DNA of 64,000 nucleotides from Centrapalus pauciflorus (taxonomy: Eukaryota > Streptophyta > Magnoliopsida > Asterales > Asteraceae), in assembly GCA_020465985.1 (NCBI GenBank), contig JAANYP010000748.1, positions 293,501 to 357,500 on the forward strand. Direction: 5' to 3'. The notes beneath the pieces are model-generated. The model searched no databases, was not told where the DNA came from, and saw only the letters and a program-made list of their open reading frames with translations. Of this stretch, positions 57,404-64,000 are shown piece by piece. How positions within the stretch are numbered: position 1 is the first letter of the stretch; each line of letters opens with the position of its first letter. The position numbers and the translations under genes are program-made.

Positions 57404-59609
57404 TGTGACACCCTTGCCACATTAACCACCAATTACCATTCACCCAGGATTATTCACCAACAAACAGATATATAATGATCTGATACCTTAATTAAAGTGC
57501 GGAAGCAAAATACATAATAAAATAATACAAATGTGACAAACACCCTACGGTGCTACATAGGTTACACAACTAAGTCTACAGATCCAAAAGTATTACATCA
57601 TCCCCAAATTTATTACAACATTGATTCCATAAAGCAAATACCAAGTTAAAACAGTGGAAATCTTCAAGTCACTTCAATAAACGTCCTAGCTAGACGGTCC
57701 CGCAGCGGATTTCCCTTTTCCTGTAAAAATTTAACAACTGAAGGGGTAAGCTAAAGCTTAGTGAATACCATATGATTTTACACATTCTACAAATCATTAT
57801 GATGCCACCCAGGGTAACCGCGGTAACACATACCGTATACCCCACACGTACTCCAAGTACGCAAACCCGAGCCGCAGCTCCTTCGAGCTGACACTCGGCA
57901 TAAGAATAACCAACCATCTGAGGCAGACATTACATCGGGGATGACCTACTGTCTATCCTGACCACAGAGGTGTCAAACTCTTGGTCATATAGCACAGTAA
58001 CATCAGAGTACAGATGAGACCACGCAGGTCCATCGAAAAGATGCACAACAAATGAACGGACATGCAACACATATGAATGTGCATCAACATAAACGCATGT
58101 TAGTAGAATGCCAAACGAACATGAAACAACATGCCTCAGCAGGCAATGCAAACATAATGCAGATGCAGCAATGTTAAAATCAAAGGTACTCACAGTGGGT
58201 GCGTTATTAATCTTTTAGCAATATTATTTCTCCTCGGAATTTCAACCGGATCAACCAAGTACCCCACTGTGGGTAAAACAACACCACAAGGGACCTGTAA
58301 GTCATTTGTAACAACACATTGTGTTAATATCTTGTTTAATTCCATAAAACTTAATTTTTATAAGTTTTTACCATTTTTGATCCCAATTTCGGATCCATGT
58401 CCGAATTCGGACCCCACCCGAATTCGGACCCCCAGTTCGGTTCTCATATAAACCCTAATTCAGTCCCAATATAAGCCCTATTTCGGACCACATGCTAGTT
58501 CGGACCATATCCGAATTCGGTCTCCAACCGAATTCGGACCCTCATCCGAATTCCAACACTTAGAAATATTTTCTTTTAGTTTTTATAATTCAACTTTTCA
58601 GGACACATCCGAATTCGGGCCATATCCGAATTCGGATTCCTACCGAAGTACTACACTTGTAAATTTTTCTATATTAAATATCCTGAAGTTTGGGCCTCAT
58701 CCGAATTCGGACCTGATCCGAGTTCATCTCGGATCCGAATTCGGATTCCACTGTGTTCATACTTGTGCAGTTTTGTCAATTTCAGATTAAATTCCATCGT
58801 TTTTGGTACTAATTCAATACATGGAATAACTTATACCAACTAAAATACATCTATTTTCAACCCTTTTAACACTAATATTAACACTATTACATATCAAATA
58901 AAACCCATTATGCTCATTTTGTTCCATCCGTAGAACACACACACTAAAACACCACAAATCTCTAAAACTCATACTTAGAGGTTGATTCAGAAGTTAAAAT
59001 TTTATATATAACATCTCAGATACTCGATTTGCATTAATCCATAACAACATTAAACATGCATTAACATCTGAATCCCCAAAATCAAATTTTCGGTTTATAT
59101 AAAAACCGAACCAAAAATGCTTAATTATCTGAATTTAAAGGATTTTTACCTCAAATCTTCAATTGCAGTGTTTATAAATCCTTCCAAGCAATCTTAATTC
59201 CAATTTTCAGACTTCAAATCCGAGTTTTGATGTTCTTCAAATTTTTAGAGATAAAAAGAGCCGAGAGAGAGATTTTTAGAGAGAGAGAGAGTGTTTTAGG
59301 ACAATGAAAGACAAAATTGGTCTTTCATCCCCTTTTATTCCAAATTTCCAACTTTGGCACCTTTAGTCCCTCAACTTAACCGGTTCCATTAAATACTGAT
59401 TTATAAAATAAAAGATTTCTATCTTTTATTTATTATCCTTAATAATTAATAATTATTTTCACTTAATAATTTAAAATTCTAATTTTCCATAATATGCAAC
59501 AAACTTTATAATTAATCCAAATTACATACCAACTTCCATAATTCAACTTAAATTACATATTAAAACTTAATAACTTCAAATACAATAATTTAATTCCAAG
59601 GATGTTACA
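57404..59609 (-). repeat. Element B 5' LTR (2206 bp)
   Basis: Pairs with 50254-52457. On the minus strand it has, in order, an AT-rich upstream part, a CT-rich start-like zone (59250-59293), a donor-like GAG|GTAAAAATC (GT at 59148-59149), the CCGAATTCGG cluster (58388-58745) and an acceptor-like AAATTTTTACAG ending at 57721. Confidence 0.95.
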
Positions 59610-59614
59610 ATGAC

Positions 59615-61909
59615 CGACGTGACGATCGAAGGGACAATGATCATCCGGACAACAGAAGGGACGACAGTAGAGAACCTCGCCGTGCCGACAAGAGGCCGGT
59701 TGAGAGGAGAGATGAAAGGCCAAGAGCTGAAAAGCCTAAGGGGAATGAAGAACGTCTGTGCTACAAGTGCGGCAAACTGGGCCACTTTGCTCGAGAATGC
59801 AAAAATAATTACGAAAGGGACGTCGGTTATTACAAGCGGAAGCTGGAGGCCGCCAAGAAGAGGACTGATGCTATGGCTTTGGTTGCCTAAGAATATTATT
59901 AGGATAAGGAGGATACTGATGAAGAGGACGACAAGGGTAAGAATTGCTACATGGCGGATCATCTGGGATTGGCCGACTATGCTACATCGAGTAATTCAGA
60001 TTCAGACACTGCTGCTGAGGGGGAGACACCGCAAAATCCACCAGCATGTCTGATGGCCAGATCCGAGGATCCAGAATGCTCTCATCAGATTCTAAGGCAC
60101 GAGAGGTACATTCCTTTTACATTCCAAAGCATGTAAATAATTTATCTGTACATAGTGAATGTAACTTGGACACACATATACTTGATCTAGAAGCTAGATT
60201 AAATGCTGAAACGGAAAAGTGTGTCGAGGCTGAACATCTAGTCCAAACATTAAAAGAGTCATCTGAGTTATATCAATCGAAGTGGTTAACTAATCGTAAT
60301 GTGATAAAACATATGCTAATTGAAAAGGTAGATGTTCAAGATAGAAATACATATCTAGAATCTTGTATGGATAGGTTATCAAATGAAAAGCACTCATTAA
60401 AATCAGAAATATCCGTTCTATCAAAACAATTAGAGACGTTAAGTATGGAAAACATAGACAGCTTAGAAAAATATAAAATGATAGATGAAGAAAGAATAAG
60501 TTTGTACTCTAAAATAAAGACCCTTGATGATGAATTTTTAAAACGGGGTCAAACGGAACAAACTATTCATTTGAACCAGCCCAAAAAGACTAGGTTTTAC
60601 CATTCTAAACAAGGAATTGGTTTTAAAAATCCTAAGTATTTGGAAAAGGCTCAACAAGTTTTACCTCTTTTTTATGACATGAATTACATGGGTGTTGGCC
60701 TTAAATCCTTCTTTTTCGAATCATCAAAAGAAGTCTTAACCTAAGAGGATTAGAAACATAATGAAAATAAAGAAAAAGAAATATCTTTTAAATATGAAGA
60801 ACTAAACGAGAGTTATCCTTATAGAGTACCCACTCTAGAGGAAGACTTCTTGTCTAGTTATTCTGATGCTGAAATGAAAGCAGAACCAGTAAAACCAATC
60901 CCTCACCTTTACATTCCTACAAAAGTTCTTCAACATAAAATTAAAGTTTTAGAAAAGGAATTAAAGTCAACTTGAAAGAAAGCTCTTGATTATCAAGAAG
61001 CTCTTCTTAAGAGTGAGGAAAAATTGGTAAATCAAAGTTTTCAACAATCTGTAGAATTAATTGTCTACAAAGAAAAATTTGACATGGTTTCTCAAAGCTT
61101 AAAAGATCATTTAAAAGATCCAAGAGTTTCTCGTCCTACCAAAATCCCACTCTGTCATTTAACAAAGGTAAAACTAAATTTGAAAATTCTTCTATCAATT
61201 TTAAAGGTGAGTGCTCAAAATCTTTCATAGCTGAGGTTTCAAAGAAGACTCAGATTCAATCCAAGTCTTCTAAGAAACCCACTCACCAAGAAAAAGAAAA
61301 ATCTTTAAAGTCTAAGTCTTCCATGCGTACTGACTCTCGTTGTTTTGTTCCTACAGATCATGTGAGAAGAGTGCCAAAAACAACCATGCAAAATTTTACA
61401 AGTTTTTTTTGTGAAGAAGGTTGTTATGCCAAATGATTTGATTTCTAGAGATAGGGTGTATGTAATCTCTGAAAACAATGATCGTAATGATGTAACGAAT
61501 TCTAATGCTTGTTTGAAGTATTCTTTTAGTGACTTCTTTAAATTATGTCCAACTCGTTTTAGACGTCAAGTACCTGAAATGAATGCTTTTGTGCCTTATC
61601 CTGCTAAAATAATTCGTAAAAAGAAAATAAAAATGTTGCATCATCGGCCATCACAAAAAATGAGACTTGTACCTTGCCTAGGCCCAAAACCAAAGCAAAA
61701 GTCTAACAAGTCTCAAAAAGTCAAAAACCGAAGGTAATTTCATCGCCTAAGGTTTCAAAGCTTGTTAAATCCAAATATCAATGGATTCCAAAAGGCTATG
61801 CATCTGGTCCACACATAACTGCAAAATGAGTTCCTAAAATTGCAAACGCGCCATATTCACCTGGAACTCCTAACCCAAAAGGACCCATACTTAGATGGGT
61901 ACCCAAAGT
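59615..61909 (+). pseudogene. Element H gag, second part: zinc knuckle and coiled coil
   Basis: The Asp-Arg repeat continues in frame after B (RRDDRRDNDHPD), then a CCHC knuckle CYKCGKLGHFAREC near 59760-59800. A Lys-rich linker has stops near 59888. An acidic segment (DTDEEDDKGKN) leads to a coiled coil at 60170-60560 (LDLEARLNAETEKCVEAEHL; SLKSEISVLSKQLETLSMEN). More decayed helical sequence follows, with a stop at 60742 and others near 60975, 61228 and 61735. The tail has QWIPK and RWVPK motifs near 61780-61905, like J and I. The whole is a long, broken SIRE-type gag extension. Confidence 0.8.
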
Positions 61910-62159
61910 TGTGTGATCTTAATGCAGATGGTTCTTGGTTACTTCATATCAAGACTCGTACTTCAATGAATTGTCTTCTAGTTATCATAGGCTATGACCC
62001 CTTCTTCTTCTTGTCGGTTGTGCTTAAACCGACACGTTTGGCTTCTGTGCACACAACTCAGGACCCGGTCTAATATCATCATGTTTTCTGAACATCTCGG
62101 TTCAGAACACGGTTTGATTGTTAATTTAAGATGGATCTGTTTGAATGCTTATATATTTT

Positions 62160-62185
62160 CATTATATGTATTTAATTTTTTTTAG
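62160..62185 (+). promoter_or_regulatory. Splice-acceptor-like site before element H protease
   Basis: ATTTAATTTTTTTTAG ends at 62185. The protease MDSG lies seven codons on in phase 0 (with TGA at a likely Trp codon). Sequence 61910-62159 between the gag WVPK tail and this site looks noncoding. The donor is not clear. Confidence 0.45.
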
Positions 62186-64000
62186 GCAAAATCCATCTGA
62201 TATATGGATTCGGGTTGTTCCAAGCACATGACCGGGAGAAGAGAATTGATGTCCAATGTAGTAGAACAATACTGTGGGACAGTAAAATTCGGGAACAATC
62301 ACCATGCTCACATAGAAGGATACAGGGATTTAGTCTTAAATAATCTAGTCATCATGGATGTTGACTATGTTGAGGGATTATAACATAATCTGTTTAGCAT
62401 AGGTTAGCTCTGCGATAAAGGATTAGAAGTAATGTTTAGGGCTAAGAACTGTAGTGTTAAGAGTATGGATGGCAAAGAAATTTTACCCGGTTCCCGTAAC
62501 TCTAACCTTTACACCATAGATGTAGCTAAGCTTATGGTTAAGGATAACATCTGCCTTCTGTCAAAAGCCTCGTCAAAAGACTCTTGGTTGTGGCATCGTA
62601 GGCTATCCCACTTAAACTTTGAAAACATCAACAAGCTGGCTGCCAAACAACTGGTGAAAGGACTCCCATAACTAAGATATGAAAAAGACCATCTGTGTGG
62701 AGCATGTGAGAAGGGAAAGATGAAACGGTCATCTCACAAACCAAAACCCGAACCATCATCGAAGAGAGTGTTGGAGTTACTACATATGGACTTATGCGGA
62801 CCAATGAGGACCCAAAGCATAAATGGAAAGCGATATGTGTTGGTTATCGTTGATGATTACTCACGATATACCTCGGTCAAATTCTTGTGATCCAAGGATG
62901 AGACAGCTAAATAAAGCATCAATTTTATAAAGAGTGTCGAAACCCAACAGCAACTGTCCGTTCAATCAATCTGATCTGACAACGACACGAAATTCAAGAA
63001 TTCAGTAGTAGAGAGCTTCCTTCGATACAAAGGTATTCAACATCAATATGTTGCTGCTAGAACACCTCAACAAAATGGAGTAGTAGAAAGGCGTAACCGT
63101 ACCCTTGTTGAATCTCCACATACAATGCTGACTTATTCAAAGCTACCTCCGTTCTTGTGGGCCGAAGTCGTGTCAACAGCTTGCTACACGCAGAATCGCT
63201 CCATAATCCATAAGCGTTTCAATAAAAATCCATATCAACTCTTCTTGAATAAAGTATCTTTTATCAAGTACTTACGTGTATTTGGTTGCAGGTGCTATGT
63301 GCTTAATGACAAAGACAACCTCGGGAAATTCAACAAGAAATCGGATGAAGCGATCTTCATTGGATACTTATACAACTCGAAGGCATATCGTGCATTCAAC
63401 ACTCGAACAAGGACAGTCAATGAAAGTGTGCATGTCACATTTGATGAATTGGCTGACTGGCACCCGAAGTTGATCATTCTAGACCACGCGTTACACCAAT
63501 GCCTGGAGACTCTTCTTCCTAATCTACTTATTTTTTACCTTCTGATTTAGTTAATCTATTTGCTCCTTTTTATGTAGAATTTTTTGGTCCAAATTCTAAT
63601 GTTTCTTCTACTATAGGTAACACATCCAACAATTCAACTGCACCACAATTCTATCTGATCCATCTTCATCCACTTCATACCCACATCCATCAACTTCATC
63701 CACTGATACACCTGCAGCTGAATCTACTCCAGAAATACCCTCACACATCATGCCAAACATCCTTCCTTCACCTGAACACATTGAATCCGAACCGGAACCA
63801 GTGGTACATTCACTAGAAACCATTGACCATGAATCATCCTCCATTCCCACTCTCACCACTGAGATTCCATCTCATTCACCCCTTCCACACGAGACAAAAT
63901 GCACCAGAAGTCACCCAACCGATCAAATTATTGGTGATGTCTCAACCGGTGTCCAAACCCGAAGGGCGTCTGCTAATGAATGTCTCTTTGCATCATTCCT
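62186..64000 (+). pseudogene. Element H protease and integrase, running off the window
   Basis: Protease YMDSGCSKHMTG (near 62202-62238) keeps DSG. The lead-in to integrase has LWHRRLSHLNFENINKL and CGACEKGK. Core motifs are LLHMDLCGPM (62785), SDNDTKF (near 62975, Gly of SDNGT changed) and PQQNGVVERRNRTLVES (near 63070). The C-terminal part has FGCRCYVLNDKDNLGKF and YRAFNTRTRTVNESVHVTFDE. From about 63440 it is a Ser/Thr/Pro-rich linker before RT, which lies beyond the edge (VSTGVQTRRAS near 63940 leads into it). Stops include 62383, 62406, 62669, 62888 and 62970. Close to element I in the same region. Confidence 0.85.

Larger units (their letters stand above)
50254..59609 (-). mobile_element. 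Element B: complete Tekay-like Ty3/gypsy retrotransposon (9356 bp)
   Basis: Two LTRs of 2204 and 2206 bp that are almost identical, a perfect 5 bp duplication ATGAC (50249-50253 and 59610-59614), primer site, polypurine tract, gag, protease, RT, RNase H, integrase and chromodomain. The protease-RT-RNase H-integrase order and the chromodomain identify a chromovirus, and the sequence style fits Tekay/Del. It is the youngest element by LTR similarity, yet it carries one stop, a changed protease motif and an inserted segment in integrase. Confidence 0.95.
47809..64000 (+). mobile_element. Element H: SIRE-like Ty1/copia, interrupted by element B
   Basis: 5' LTR, primer site, leader, gag, protease and integrase in plus-strand order, continuing off the right edge. 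Element B (50254-59609) interrupts gag with a perfect 5 bp duplication, and the frame continues on the far side. Gag matches F and pol matches I. Many stops make it inactive. Confidence 0.85.

Overview
This is plant nuclear DNA, almost certainly from a eudicot and possibly an asterid. That placement rests only on the look of the retroelement proteins and is weak. The window is a dense, nested cluster of LTR retrotransposons in an AT-rich setting. I find no host gene, tRNA, rRNA or CRISPR array. Every sizeable coding signal is a retrotransposon gag, pol or extra ORF, most of them broken. For reference I call the elements A-free letters B to M.

Layout. C (1-3153, minus) is the gag end and 5' LTR of a Ty3/gypsy chromovirus of Tekay/Del type, inserted in the 3' LTR of a related element D (3154-6600, minus, decayed pol with a chromodomain). 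At about 6600 D is joined head to head to E (6601-12128, plus), a gypsy element with an open gag frame, no recognisable pol and a 2.5 kb 3' LTR. E lies in the leader of a small copia fragment G (12129-12499, minus). G sits in the gag of copia element F (12500-15111, minus). F sits in the gag of I (15112-40697, plus), a large SIRE/Maximus-like copia. I is itself split twice. J (18852-24339, minus) is a complete non-autonomous copia with matching LTRs and TSD ATGCT. K (26134-39667, minus) is a long SIRE-type copia with gag, pol and a very long third ORF. I resumes at 39668 with its own third ORF.

From 40698 to 47808 there are two Athila-like gypsy fragments (L and M, minus), each with an LTR, polypurine tract and env-position ORF but no pol. 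M's LTR region carries a 1589 bp Mutator-like non-autonomous DNA transposon (44432-46020). From 47809 to the window end lies H, another SIRE-like copia (plus). Its gag is interrupted by B (50254-59609, minus), a complete Tekay-like gypsy element with near-identical 2.2 kb LTRs and TSD ATGAC.

Three themes stand out. (1) Clusters of TCGAA/CCGAATTCGG-type motifs recur in the untranslated leader or intron-like zones of unrelated elements (gypsy C, B, E; copia F, H, J; third-ORF leader of I). (2) Splice-like signals recur, notably a phase-0 acceptor a few codons before the protease motif in I, H and K; K has a 67 bp segment whose removal would join gag and pol in frame. (3) The third ORFs of I and K look like separate transcription units with their own TATA box and a good start context.
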